Assembly: GCA_905116865.2 (NCBI GenBank)
Contig: CAJHNH020000791.1
Span: 979,383 to 1,043,382 of the forward strand
Length of the DNA stretch: 64,000 bases
Direction of reading: 5' to 3'
DNA from: Candidula unifasciata
Taxonomy: Eukaryota; Mollusca; Gastropoda; Stylommatophora; Geomitridae
Each line of letters begins with the position of its first letter. Within the stretch, counting starts at the first letter, position 1. Below are positions 35,576-47,730 of the stretch, in pieces. Both the position numbers and the translations under genes were made by a program. The notes under the pieces were generated by a model. That model saw only the letters and a list, made by a program, of their open reading frames with translations. It was not told the origin of the DNA and searched no databases.

Positions 35576-35680
35576 CTGGAGTGTGTGGGAGCAGGAGGCC
35601 AACAACTTGAGCATGTGTAGGATGTTCTGGGGATCTTGGATGACAAAGTTGCTCTCGATGTCAAACTCCCCGCCGACCAG
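35576..35680 (-). CDS. NBEA: Neurobeachin/LRBA-type BEACH protein, coding exon 2
   Basis: This 105-bp minus-strand exon encodes exactly 35 residues in phase 0 at both ends. It starts [16 protein letters not shown] and ends [10 protein letters not shown]. Vertebrate NBEA has LVGGEFDLEMNFIIQD, and LRBA has LVGGQFDLEMNFIIQ, at the same position. The acceptor is TTATCCACAG and the donor is GTGAGT. It joins ...VVDTVLYL of exon 1 to AEIWS of exon 3 with no gap. Exon borders agree with the family structure as I recall it. The exon is isolated by an upstream intron of about 19.6 kb and a downstream intron of about 26.5 kb. A 19-bp minisatellite begins 20 nt from its acceptor. Confidence 0.95.
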
Positions 35681-35700
35681 CTGTGGATAAATTAGGGCAT

Positions 35701-36820
35701 ATTAACGGGCTGACGCAACACTGAACAGACTGACATACATTGAACAGACTGACGTAAACATTGCCAGATTGGGTAACTGAATAGACTGGCGCTAAATGCC
35801 TGACTTAACATGAACAAACAGATTGATGTAAACATTAACAGATTGGGTAACTTAACAGACTAGCTCTATATGCCTGACTTAACATAAAGAAACAGACTGA
35901 TGTAAACATTAACAGATTGGGTAACTGAATAGACTGGCGCTAAATGCTTGACTCAACATGAACAAACTAATGAAAACATAAGCGGACTGGTGTAACATTA
36001 ACAAACTTGAGGCAACACCAACAGACTTGACGCAACATTAACAGACAAGCTCGAAGTTAATAGAATGATGCAACATTAATAGACTGCGCAAAGTAAATAG
36101 AGTGGCGCAACATGAACACTGATGCAACATTTACATACTTGACGCAACATTACTAGACTGACGTAACAATAATACACTGACGTAATATTAATAGACTGAC
36201 ACAACATTAATTCACTGACGCAATATTAATATACTGACGCAAAATTACTAGACTGACGCAAAATTACTGGACTGACGCAACATTACTAGACTGACGCAAC
36301 ATTACTAGACTGACGCAACATTACTAGACTGACGCAACATTACTAGACTGACGTAATATTAATACACTGATGTAATATTAATAGATTTATGCAACATAAA
36401 TAGATTGACGTAATATTAATAGATTTATGTAACATTATTAGACTGACGCAATTTTAATAGACTGGTGCAACTTCAATAGACTAAGGCAACATTAACCGAC
36501 TTGACGCAACATTATTAGTCTAGCGCAAAGTTAACAGAGCGGCGTAACATTACTAGACTGACGCAACATTACTAGACTGACGCAACATTACTAGACTGGC
36601 GCAACATTACTAGACTGGCGCAACATTACTAGACTGACGCAAAATTACTAGACTGGCGCAACATTAATACACTGACGTAATATTAATAGACATGCAACAT
36701 TAATAGACTTGACGTAACATTACTAGACTGACGCAATATTAATAGACTGACGCAACTTCAATAGACTAAGGCAACATTAACCGACTTGACACAAACATTA
36801 ACAGACAGACGCGACATTCA
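35701..36820. repeat. 19-bp minisatellite against the exon 2 acceptor
   Basis: The core unit is ACGCAACATTACTAGACTG, most regular at 36230-36360 and 36540-36660. Towards exon 2 the units are longer and degenerate (AACAGATTGGGTAAC, GACTGATGTAAACATT). The array begins about 20 nt from the exon 2 acceptor. Confidence 0.92.
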
Positions 36821-36934
36821 CAGACTGCCAGCCTTCTGTGTGGAGGATCTGTTTGAATCAACATTGCTGACAACTCCGCAAGACATCCGATGGGTGCCTT
36901 TGGAGTCCAGCTCAAGACAGCAGCATAACCAGAA

Positions 36935-37830
<896 letters not shown>

Positions 37831-37904
37831 CAGTACAGACAAAGAGGTCTGGTTTGACTGTGGTGCAAACAAAATCTTGTCCCATGACTTTTGCACCAGT
37901 AATA

Positions 37905-38410
37905 TTCTAGTCAACACAATACCTGAGAACCGTACCCCCCGGTAATATTCTAGTCAACACAATACCTGAGAACCGTACCCCCTGGTAATATTCTAGTCAA
38001 CACAATACCTGAGAACCGTACCCCATGGTAATATTCTAGTCAACTCAATACCTGAGAACCGTACCCCCTGGTAATATTCTAGTCAACACAATACCTGAGA
38101 ACCGTACCCCCCTGGTAATATTCTAGTCAACACAATACCTGAGAACCGTACCCCCTGGTAATATTCTAGTCAACACAATACCTGAGAACCGTACCCCCCT
38201 GGTAATATTCTAGTCAACACAATACCTGAGGACCGTACCCCCTGGTAATATTCTAGTCAACACAATACCTGAGAACCGTACCCCCTGGTAATATTCTAGT
38301 CAACACAATACCTGAGAACCGTACCCCCTGGTAATATTCTAGTCAACACAATACCTGAGAACCGTACCCCCTGGTAATATTCTAGTCAACTCAATACCTG
38401 AGAACCATAC
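37905..38410. repeat. 43-bp minisatellite, about 12 units
   Basis: AACACAATACCTGAGAACCG then TACCCCCTGGTAATATTCTAGTC recurs every 43 bp. Length differences are confined to the C run. Confidence 0.96.
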
Positions 38411-39159
38411 CCCCAACACCACATATAGAAAAATCAGTTTCTCACGATGACCATTTTAGATGGTCAAAAGAAAACCTGTACTTCCGGGTGGACACAACGC
38501 TTAGACCAATTATAGCCAGTTATGTGATTGCTTCAATGATCCTAAACAACAGCTGGACTGCAGCCAAAAGGTATCACCGCCATTACAAGGGATCCCACTT
38601 ACGTCGGCTGGGACATAGTAAAAGCAGACGACAATTCGTCAATCAGTCTACATTGACAAGGGTTGAGATAGGCACCAGGCGGACTGGCCTCTGCTCTCTC
38701 TTACCCATGATCAAACAAGCAGAATGCATTAAGCACGTGGACCGCGGCGTCTTAGAAACAACAGTCATGTTTCTAGAAATAAGCCAGTCTTTTGTGACAG
38801 ACTTCCGGCCTCAGTGATGCGGCACGTTAGTTGGATGTAATGGCCAAGTCATTCTCTCTAAACGTCTCCACTACAACAGTGGTCAAGCTGGCACAGAAAG
38901 TAGCCAGTGACTTAGCGCAACTGTCAAGGACGCATCCTTCAGTTAATGGCAAGTATTTGTATATCCGAGGAATCAGCTCTGTGTTCGACCCCGGCTAGTA
39001 AATGAAGACAAGACAGATCCCTCTTGCAGGACAGGTGTGAGCAGCCATTAACAGGGCGGTTGGCACGCTGTATTGTGATTTACAGCTGTGCTGTGATTTA
39101 CAGCTAAGCTGCGATATTCGTATTTTTCGGCCCAACACATCCCATTTCAACAAACTCCT
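38411..39159. other. Unique intron 1 sequence with a possible tRNA-like relic
   Basis: At about 38915-39000, GTGACTTAGCGCAACTG followed by CTGTGTTCGACCCCGGC could be a decayed tRNA-derived element (B-box-like TGTTCGACCCC). The 109-codon plus frame at 38488..38817 starts with GTG and shows no domain. Confidence 0.35.
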
Positions 39160-39255
39160 TATTAATCGCCGCTTACGACATGCTTATTATGGGGCAGTGA
39201 GTCTTTTCTGTGTTTCCTAAACATATGTTTCGGATCCCACATTAGGGAAATGATG
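39160..39255 (-). mobile_element. Interspersed repeat R5, partial copy
   Basis: CGACATGCTTATTATGGGGC followed by AGTGAGTC matches the right-hand part of the R5 element at 30072..30375. Only this portion is present. Confidence 0.5.
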
Positions 39256-40255
39256 CAATGATTGACACACACAAACACATGCACGCGCGCACACACACAA
39301 ACGGTGCCGTCTTCACAATTACCATCATTTATGGATGTTTGTCAATGCCTGATATTCTGAATACGGCTAAAAATCGACGTCTGGCTGGCGTCTTAACTAC
39401 GGACCAGCTGGCAACCCTTTGATCTCCAGGTTGACTGGAGAATTGTTTCCCAGGTGAGAAGTGACTTGCACCATAGACTCACGGCGCTGTCAGAACAGCT
39501 CTTCCTTTGTTACCTCTATACATAGGAGATTTCCTTGAACTTTCTGTCACAAGTCCATGTCTCATTTCTGTATGTATATTATATTCCATTTGGTCTCAGT
39601 GTGAGAGAGTGTGTGTGTGACTTAATAAATACATAATTATCATAAAAACAATCGAGTGCAGTGCAAATGTGCAGCCGCTGTTGTCTGGGGATATAAGATG
39701 AGGAGACTATGTTGGCTAGTGGATACATGAACCACAGCCCTGCAAGTCGATGGTACACGTCATCGCCACAACCAGCCCACATGCTCCGTTAGTTCATGTC
39801 CCTGGCCCCGTGCACCAGATTAAACGCACACACAACAACCAAGAGGTCATCATCTTATGGCAACACGGTTTCTCCACGCCGATATTTTCCAATCATATTA
39901 GATAGGGCGCCATGCCAATCACATTACAGCAGGCGCCATGCCCATCAAATTACACTGGCCGCTTTGTCCGAGATCATGCAACCAAATTGAAAAGCCAGTT
40001 ACCGGGCAACAATTGCTTTCTTACGGGAATGTTACATGTCAGGCAGCTGGGTTCGATTCGGCATGCGCATCAGTATCATCTAAACAAAAACCCTGTTGAA
40101 CTTCTTTTCTTCCTCTTCTTCTTTACTTCTCTAGTCCTGTTCTGCCCTTCAGTATCAGAGGCATCAGGTTCCAGCCTTGGTTGGTCAGACAGTTTCCGCA
40201 AGCAATGGAACATATTGAAATAACCGGTAGACAACACCCCTCCTCCCACACCCCC
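39256..40255. other. Unique intron 1 sequence
   Basis: A short CA repeat near 39268-39300. No exon or protein remnant recognised. Confidence 0.5.
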
Positions 40256-40257
40256 AT

Positions 40258-40400
40258 CCCCCCCCCCTTTTTTTTTTTTTTTTTGCTGCCGCTTCTCAGA
40301 TCTTATGTTATCACAATCGGCCTCACTGTACATTGGACATTCCCATGCGTGTTCAGCCCCACGATGCAGCAATAACTTCAAGGTACTTATACAAATTATT
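40258..40400 (-). mobile_element. LINE 3' end with a poly(A) tail (family 6)
   Basis: The minus strand encodes a segment ending TLKLLLHRGAEHAWECPMY, followed by about 35 non-coding bases and an A18 tail (T18 at 40268-40285), then a C run outside. The TEHAWECPEC motif recurs at the 3' end of the RNase H-bearing element at 59290..60200, so both belong to related families. This copy keeps only the last 150 bp. Confidence 0.7.
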
Positions 40401-41185
40401 ACCATAAGCAGTTAGTTATAATGTCTCCTATCTCGGCATAGACGTGTTTCACCGTTTTAGTACCATGTCACGCAATAATGTTAGAGATTCATCATCGTCA
40501 TCCACTAGCCCAGTCCGTACAGCGTTGATGATATCTGCGTTGGTGCACTGCTTGCCTATGTGTATGTGCTGGCTGAACAAACAGCTTAGTTGCCAGCACA
40601 ATGTTTCCAGAGTCTCTTCAACCCCGTCGATGTCGCGTACTCACCATCATTATCGAGCAGGATATTTGCAGAAAGTCAGCGACATTAGGATCTACCGGAA
40701 ACTTCTCAGTCCTTTGCCAATTCACCTGCCTCATATATGTTCACACATAAAACGTCTCCCGTGTGTTCTGTTAACCTTTCTGCTGGGGCAGATCCTGCTT
40801 TTTCCAGAACCATGCTCTAGTCGATGATTTGCAGCTCTTCGCATCCATTTCTGGTTGTTCTTCCATGCACGTACACGTCCTCTAAGATTCGAACCCTTTA
40901 ACAGCTGATACTGGGTGAACAATCTTCCTAAACACCAAGAAACCTTCTCATGTTCATAACTGGCGATAGTTTCTATAAACGAATCTCCCGTTCTGAGTGT
41001 GCTGAACAGAACATATTCATTCGTTCATAAACTGTTTCAACTTGTACAGATCCTTGCTGTTGTTGCTGTTTCAGATATCAGTGATGAACTATGCTAGTGT
41101 CAGACATGAGAATCACGGCCCGTGGCCAGTATGACATGTCAACTGTCATAGGAACATACTGCACAGTTGCATGGTGGAATGGCGG
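40401..41185. other. Unique intron 1 sequence
   Basis: Open frames of 60-127 codons without recognisable domains. Confidence 0.45.
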
Positions 41186-41189
41186 GGTC

Positions 41190-41475
41190 ACTGTTGCTAT
41201 CATCATCATCCTGTAATACTGCGTGTCGTTAAGTCCCCAGTTTCTGTTGACTGTCTGAACAGCTCCCTCCACCAGTTGCGATGGACTTCATGGTTGCATG
41301 CCTGAGGCCTGACCAGTCAGTCAGGTTCTGTAGCCAGGTCTTTCTTAGTCTGCATCGTCTCCTCTTTCCCTCTAATAAGAGTGCAGTATTGTTTTGGGGA
41401 GATCTTATTATATGTCCAAACCATTGCATTGTTCACCTTGTCAGTGTAGTTAAACGATGTCCATAGTCGTCTGCT
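41190..41475 (-). mobile_element. LINE RT C-terminal remnant (family 1)
   Basis: The minus strand reads MQWFGHIIRSPQNN, then LLEGKRRRCRLRKTWLQNL and TDWSGLRHAT. It ends with a (GAT)n tail at about 41200-41212. Its non-coding 3' part is nearly identical to that at 52920-53070 (shared GGTTGCATGCCTGAGGCCTG and CCAGTCAGTCAGGTTCTGTA). A microsatellite 3' tail without poly(A) is typical of RTE-like elements; that clade assignment is tentative. Confidence 0.8.
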
Positions 41476-41839
41476 TGTCAGAATCAGAATGGCTCTAGGA
41501 ATCCACTACACCTGGTAACGTGGCAACTGGGTGGTTTTAAAAATGTTTTGGGAATCGCCCAGGGAGGAAAAGCATCCAAAAAAAAAAAAAAGAAACTCAT
41601 ATCAACACAGTCCACTCTAAGCTGCGCTAGCCTGTAGAGGTGCGTAAATTATTAGCCATCAGCGGAAATACTTTCCACTCAGCGCACAAGACAATATAAC
41701 AATGAAATGTGACAGTTTTATGCAGGTTGGTCGACTACGTCAAGCCTCGCAGACTGTCAGTCAGATTTGGAGGGTTGCCAACGAGCACGCCATCGCTGTT
41801 GGAGTCCCTATATCTGTCTAGCGTGACCTAGTATCTTAT
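41476..41839. other. Unique intron 1 sequence
   Basis: Contains an A14 run near 41578-41591 and nothing else recognised. Confidence 0.5.
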
Positions 41840-42320
41840 TTATCTACTTCTCTTTCTACTTCCCCTTTTTCTTTTTCTTCTCTTCCTTCTTCTTCTTCTC
41901 TTTCTTCTTTTTCCATGCTGTGTACCGTTAGTTGTCAAGTTTGTCCACAACCTTCTGCCTGGTGTACTTTCAATCAACTCTAAGAAAGATGATCCTTCAT
42001 GCCATGATGTTAATCTGTCCATCCAGTATCTTTTCTCTCGGTCTCTCCCGCTCCTTCCCTCCAACTTTCCTACTGTCACGATGTACTACAGTTGCCTCCT
42101 TCTCATGACATGACCAAAGAATGTAGATTGTCTCCTTCTAATGTAGATTATCACGTCTATTCATGAGTCAGTTTCTTCCAAGACATCTTCATCACCGCTT
42201 CTCTCTGTGCATGGTATTCTCACATTGGTCTATAATACCATATTTCCTCAGATTTCCAAATAATTCTTCACAAATCGACCAACTTTCCTTGATTCACTTC
42301 CGAACATCATGATATAATTT
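41840..42320 (-). mobile_element. LINE RT C-terminal remnant (family 2)
   Basis: The minus strand has RRRQSTFFGHVMRRRQL (about 42085-42140). In another frame it reads RDREKRYWMDRLTSWH, then FLELIESTPGRRLWTNLTT and the end of the ORF, followed by an AAG-rich tail at 41850-41915. This is the classic end of an invertebrate LINE ORF2 (GHVMR, then LW.NL..N). At least one frameshift separates the halves. Confidence 0.8.
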
Positions 42321-42429
42321 GGTCCGATCTGTCTCAGTCGATAAAGCACTAACACTTCAGCTTCTCCTAACAACTACACTCATTAACCTAACTTCGCGTC
42401 AGTGAAGCACATGACTGTCCCACTTGGCC

Positions 42430-43740
42430 ATGTCAGGACAATGGTCAACCCTCCACAGTCAGGACAATGGTCAACCCTCCACGCAGTCAGGCCAATGGTC
42501 AACCCTCCATACAGTCAGGACAATGGTCAACCCTCCACACAGTCAGGACAATAGTCAACCCTCCACACAGTCAGGACAATGGTCAACCCTCCACACAGTC
42601 AGGACAATGGTCAACCCTCCACACAGTCAGAACAATGATCAACCCTCCACACAGTCAGATCAATGGTCAACCCTCCACGCAGTCAGGACAATGGTCAACC
42701 CTCCACACAGTCAGATCAATGATCAACCCTCCACACAGTCAGGACAATGGTCAACCCTCCAACAGTCAGGACAATGGTCAACCCTCCATACAGTCAGGAC
42801 AATGATCAACCCTCCACACAGTCAGGACAATGATCAACCCTCCACACAGTCAGGGCAATGATCAACCCTCCATACAGTCAGGACAATGATCAACCCTCCA
42901 CACAGTCAGGACAATGATCAACCCACCACACAGTCAGGACAATGGTCAACCCTCCATACAGTCAGGACAATGATCAACCCTCCATACAGTCGGGACAATA
43001 ACCAACCCTCCATACAGTCAGGAAAATGATCAACCCTCCACACAGTCAGATCAATGATCAACCCTCCACACAGTCAGGACAATGGTCAACCCTCCACACA
43101 GTCAGGACAATGATCAACCCTCCACAGTCAGGACAATGATCAACCCTCCACACAGTCAGGACAATGATCAACCCTCCACACAGTCACGGCAATGATCAAC
43201 CCTCCACACAGTCAGGACAATGGTCAACCCTCCACACAGTCAGGGCAATGATCAACCCTTCACACAGTCAGGACAATGGTCAACCCTCCAACAGTCAGAT
43301 CAATGATCAACCCTCCACACAGTCAGGACAATGGTCAACCCTCCACACAGTCAGGACAATGGTCAACCCTCCAACGGTCAGATCAATGATCAACCCTCCA
43401 TACAGTCAGGACAATGATCAACCCTCCACACAGTCAGGACAATGATCAACCCTCCACACATTCAGGACAATGATCAACCCTCCATACAGTCAGGACAATG
43501 ATCAACCCTCCACACAGTCAGGACAATGATCAACCCACCACACAGTCAGGACAATGATCAACCCTCCATACAGTCAGGACAATGATCAACCCTCGACACA
43601 TTCAGGACAATAATCAACCCTCCACACAGTCAGGACAATGGTAAACCTTCCATACAGTCAGGACAATGGTCAACCCTCCATACAGTCAGGACAATGGTCA
43701 ACCCTCCACACGGATCAATGATTAACCCTCCACACAATCA
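42430..43740. repeat. 28-bp minisatellite, about 46 units
   Basis: TCCACACAGTCAGGACAATG then ATCAACCC (or GTCAACCC) recurs every 28 bp. Variants (CATACAG, CAACAG, AGATCAATG) are scattered. Stop-free plus frames of up to 145 codons are a by-product. Confidence 0.97.
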
Positions 43741-43789
43741 AGCTAATGGTCAAAGTCCCATGCCCACTGCTGGTCGCGGACGTGACACA

Positions 43790-43835
43790 CTGTGTTAGCT
43801 CCAGACAAAATAAAGTTCGCTCGTTCGTTCGTGTA
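43790..43835 (+). mobile_element. Retroelement 3' tail with (GTTC)n
   Basis: GACAAAATAAAGTTCGCTCG followed by TTCGTTCG. The same end occurs at 46190..46260 (AAAAAATAAAGTTCGTTCG). An AATAAA-like signal followed by a tetranucleotide tail is a typical 3' end of an RTE-like LINE or its SINE partner. Confidence 0.6.
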
Positions 43836-43929
43836 TGCACACAGTCTGTGATGTGGTCAACCACTGCCAGGCCACTGGTATTTCCCAGATGAATCCCTGA
43901 TACCTAATTCGACATGGTCAAGTGGCAGC

Positions 43930-44020
43930 TAATATGACTGTGGTCGCCAGTCTGGCGGGAAAGCGCGCTAGCATCTGCGTCTCTGAGACGCCCCGGTCTT
44001 GAACCAAATCTACTCATATT
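43930..44020 (+). mobile_element. tRNA-derived SINE-like head
   Basis: TGGTCGCCAGTCTGGCGGG, then GCGCGCTAGCATCTGCGTCT and CGCCCCGGTCTTGAACC, give A-box-, anticodon-arm- and B-box-like segments at tRNA spacing. There is no intact acceptor stem. Confidence 0.5.
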
Positions 44021-45010
44021 CTAGATTTGTTAGCTGACATAATCTAGTCACGACTTGTCATTCACACTTACTGACACAAACTAAACACCCCAGATAGGCT
44101 GACGTTACCAGTCGGCTGAACACACGCAATGATTCGATCAATCAATAAGCAAGTCTAGAAGATGGTAACCTATGGCGTGGGTCTTCAACTCTGAGAGTGA
44201 TAGTATGTTTTCTTCTGTCATGTACCCTAGTGTCTCATCTGATTTACGCGTGTATGTCGCCAAATGAGTATTTATCCAACCTAAAATGATGACGTTTAAC
44301 GTTTATGAAAAACTCGTTCATTTCTGAAATCTAAACAGAACAATCATACAGCATCAAACGTGTCACTGGTGTTTGGTTTGCAGTGGGCTGACAATGAGAA
44401 ACCTCAGAAGCCATCAAAACGTGAGATACCTTATACAGAGCAAGGACCAACAACTAGACCTGATCACTGCTAGTCCATGAGATAACCTATACCCTGATCC
44501 CAAGCATGTCTCTGAGATAACATAGACCTGATGGTCTCAAACTAGTCTGTGAGATACCTTATGCCAGTGACAGAAACTACCAAACCGAGATCTAATCCCA
44601 ACCAACTGAATTTTGTCTTCTGGATGATCTGCAGATATCCCACAGCAGATGCGAAGTCCAGTACGGTCTTGTACACATCGTTGATTTCTGAACTTGAACA
44701 GAAAGGGGAGGTGAGAGGACTGCAACACAGTTCCCGTGTGGTACAGAGTTGGGAGATAAGGCTCCCAACAAATCCCATTCTCACAAAGGTCAGCTTTTGT
44801 CAGGACTCAAACAAGCTCACAGTCCCCCGAGGATTCACAAACCAGACAGTCAATACACAGTGTTTCCAACTGATCAACAGATATATCTGCAGTCATTTCA
44901 AGCGTCAATAAAATTGCAAAACTGGAATTATTATAATAGAGCGCCGTAACTCACTTCAAAAATAAAAGAAGAAAAATGGCTAGTTAGTTTATCTTACTAA
45001 TTAGCAACAT
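44021..45010. other. Unique intron 1 sequence with a possible coding relic
   Basis: On the minus strand near 44600-44700 a frame reads SEINDVYKTVLDFASAVGY, then LQIIQKTKF, preceded by CCCCTTTCTGTTCAAG. It could be a LINE endonuclease-domain relic (a pattern like LDF...GLxQ(L/I)V..PTR) or a stray exon. It matches nothing expected in NBEA at this position, so I leave it unassigned. Confidence 0.3.
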
Positions 45011-45014
45011 TCCC

Positions 45015-45270
45015 TCTCGAATGCTGGGTTATCTGGGACATATCAAGCGACATGGTGGTCTGGACAGGGCGGTGGTGGAAGGTGCGGTTTCCGGAACACG
45101 GGGCAGAGGCAGACCTCCTCGAGCGTGGATACAGAACATTGAAAACATGGTTAGTCAAGCACACAGGGCTGGAGAAATGACAGAGAAGGAGAGACTTTCA
45201 GGAGTGCCATCAAGAGAGCGACATTCTGTAAAGGATAGGGTGATTGACAGATCAACTGACTGAGCTTATT
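45015..45270 (+). mobile_element. LINE RT C-terminal remnant (family 4)
   Basis: An open plus frame of 80 codons reads GYLGHIKRHGGLDRAVVEG, then SGTRGRGRPPRAWIQNI and AHRAGEMTEKERL. The order GH(V/I)-RGRGRPPRAW matches LINE ORF2 tails. It is followed by a stop and AT-rich sequence with no clear tail. It is 5'-truncated. Confidence 0.85.
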
Positions 45271-45644
45271 ACAATAGGGGACAGCAACTAATTATACTGT
45301 ATACTATTATAGGAATCTATTATAACACGGAGTCGCCAGTTACTGATCTATTACAACAGAGATCGTATGAATATTATAACATGACTAAAATAAAAAACAA
45401 ATTAGAGATAGAAAATAACAGAGCCGTTATAACAAGAAGTTTGCAAGTGAAAAGAGAAGGTAAAACTGTTCAAATAAACAAACCAATCTGTAGACGGCCA
45501 GACGCAACGTTTGGAGACAAGGATGTAACTGACTGACCTGGATGGAGTCTTTGATGTATATGGTCACAGCTCCATTCCATTCTCTTTCTCTCCCTCTTTC
45601 TCTCTCTTGTGTGTATGTGCGTATGCGCCCGCGTGTGCGTGCTA
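45271..45644. other. Unique intron 1 sequence
   Basis: AT-rich, with repeated ATTATAACA-type words near 45310-45440. No gene recognised. Confidence 0.5.
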
Positions 45645-45770
45645 TCTGTCTATGTCGGTCAGTCTGTCTGTCTGTTAGTCGGTCGATCGATCGGTTGGTC
45701 GATCGATCTATCTATCTTTCTATCTGTCCATCCAAAACCAACCCACTCATCTAACTAATATATCTATCTA

Positions 45771-45810
<40 letters not shown>

Positions 45811-45850
45811 ACTGACTGACTGTTTGTCTGTCCGTCCATCCGTCTGTCCC
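45645..45850. repeat. TCTG/TCTA/TCGA tetranucleotide repeat
   Basis: Mixed TCTG, GTCGATCGATCG and TCTA tetranucleotides, with a purer (TCTG)n run at about 45768-45803. Confidence 0.93.
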
Positions 45851-45964
45851 TTTATGTATGCATGTAGGTATATATTACGTATATATGACAATGTAAGAGT
45901 GTGTATACGTGTGTATTTCTGAATGTGTTTTATTGAGTATATATGATGTATTATTTCATTGTGT

Positions 45965-46095
45965 ACATGTTCTTCTTCTTCTTCTTCGCGTTCACCAGCT
46001 GTACACTCTGGCGGAAAGTTCTGGTTGCTCGTCCACTACTGAACTGCAGTCCTGTTTCAGAACCTGGGTGTTGCGTGTGCATCAGTTTTACAGAT
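45965..46095 (-). mobile_element. Interspersed repeat R5, partial copy
   Basis: A (TTC)n tract, then CGTTCACCAGCTGTACACTC and GGAAAGTTCTGGTTGCTCG, matches the left part of the R5 copies at 30072 and 50925. Confidence 0.6.
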
Positions 46096-46189
46096 CTCAT
46101 TCTCTTGAAGACAGACTGTTGGTTTTATACTGACACAACGTTTATTACCGATAGCATGCAATTGTGAACTGAAAGATGATTGCTAGGAA

Positions 46190-46260
46190 GGGCCGAACTA
46201 AGTCGGGCCTGGATGCCCAATTTATAACCCTTAAAAAATAAAGTTCGTTCGTTCATTCTG
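46190..46260 (+). mobile_element. Retroelement 3' tail with (GTTC)n
   Basis: CGGGCCTGGATGCCCAATTT, then AAAAAATAAAGTTCGTTCG. It shares its end with 43790..43835. Confidence 0.6.
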
Positions 46261-46461
46261 TCTGACTGTTTGTCTATCTATCCACCCACCCATCCATTCA
46301 TCATATCTGGGCGACTAAGGGCTACTGTTTGACTAGCGTGCCATCAACACAGGAGAGCAAGCTTTAACTTGGGGATCATGTCAACCAGAAAGACGGTCAC
46401 AGCGGAGTTTGTGCTGTCAAATATCGATTCTATATGTCATAGATTCGTATATTTCCAAGGA

Positions 46462-46464
<3 letters not shown>

Positions 46465-46497
<33 letters not shown>

Positions 46498-46578
46498 CCC
46501 TCTCTCTCTCTCTCTCCCTCCCCCTCCCTTCTCTCTCCCTCCCCCTCCCCCCCCCCTCTCTCTCTCTCTCTCTCTGAC
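46465..46578. repeat. (CT)n/C-rich microsatellite
   Basis: CT runs interspersed with CCCCCTCC blocks. Confidence 0.93.
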
Positions 46579-46721
46579 AGAACAAGCCTTACTATACAGT
46601 AGGTGTGTGATCACTACAAGGTTTAGAGACGGAGGTAGCCGGACACTGGAGGGATAAACTGGCCAGCCAAACGGTAACAGCACAGAAGGTCTCACGACTG
46701 CAGATATTGTGGTGCGATGTG

Positions 46722-47165
46722 AGGCCCTGACATATTCTAGGCTGTGGCCTAATGTTACGGCTGGCCATGACATATTCTAGGCTGTGGTCTAATGTTACGG
46801 CTGGACATGACATATTCTAGGCTGTAGTCTAATGTTACGGCTGGCCATGACATATTCTAGGCTGTGGTCTAATGTTACGGGTGGACATGACATATTCTAG
46901 GCTGTGGTCTGATGTTACGGGTGGACATGACATATTCTAGGCTGTGGTCTAATGTTACGGGTGGACATGACATATTCTAGGCTGTGGTCTAATGTTACGG
47001 GTGGACATGACATATTCTAGGCTGTGGTCTAATGTTACGGGTGGACATGACATATTCTAGGCTGTGGTCTAATGTTACGGGTGGACATGACATATTCCAG
47101 GCTGTAGTCTAATGTTGGGCTGATGTATTCTAGGCTGTGGTCTAATTACCGGTGGACATGACAAT
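46722..47165. repeat. 40-bp minisatellite, about 11 units
   Basis: GACATATTCTAGGCTGTGGT then CTAATGTTACGGGTGGACAT recurs every 40 bp. Edge units are degenerate (GGCCTGA on the left, shortened units on the right). Confidence 0.96.
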
Positions 47166-47384
47166 TCTGTCAGTAACCACTGTGTGGCCGCGCATAGCAT
47201 CGAGGCCCTGGTCAAGGACAGACCTGACCAATGCACATTAACGGTGTAGGGGGTGTTCAACGGTCCGTGGCTCCTGCAAGACAAACCCGAAAGTGAGGAT
47301 CAACCAATGACAGGAGGCAGTCGATATGTCCCATGCAGCACCACCAATACTGGCTATTTATAGTCTAGTTTTAACACGGAAAAG

Positions 47385-47730
47385 AGTAGGAGGAGGAGAA
47401 GAAGAAAAGAAGACATGACACTTAAAGGTAAGCAAGTGACAATGGAGAGAATGAAAAGCAGCAGGAGCAGAACGAGGAGCAGCAGCAGCAAAAGGTAAAG
47501 AAGAAGAATGGGGAGGAGGAGGAGGATGAGGAGAAGAAGAAGAAGCAGGAGGAGGAGGAGAAGAAGCAGAAGAAGAAGAAGAAGAAGAAGAAGAAGAAGA
47601 AGAAGAAGAAGAAGAAGAAGAAGAAGAAGAAGAAGAAGAAGAAGAAAAAGAAGAAGAAGAAGAAGAAAGAGGAGGAGGGGGAGGATGAGGAGGGGGAGGA
47701 GGAGGAGGAAGAGGTGGAGGAGGACAATCA
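47385..47730. repeat. (GAA)n/(GGA)n triplet repeat
   Basis: About 345 bp of purine-only triplets including a GAA core of about 80 bp (47562-47665). On the gene-sense strand it is (TTC)n. Long purine/pyrimidine tracts of this kind can form triplex DNA. Poly-Arg and poly-Leu frames are artefacts. Confidence 0.96.

Noticed and set aside
38488..38817. 109-codon plus frame
   Set aside because: Starts with GTG, has no domain and lies antisense within NBEA intron 1.
42424..43445. Plus frames of 93-145 codons rich in Gln, Ser and Pro
   Set aside because: Produced by the 28-bp array.
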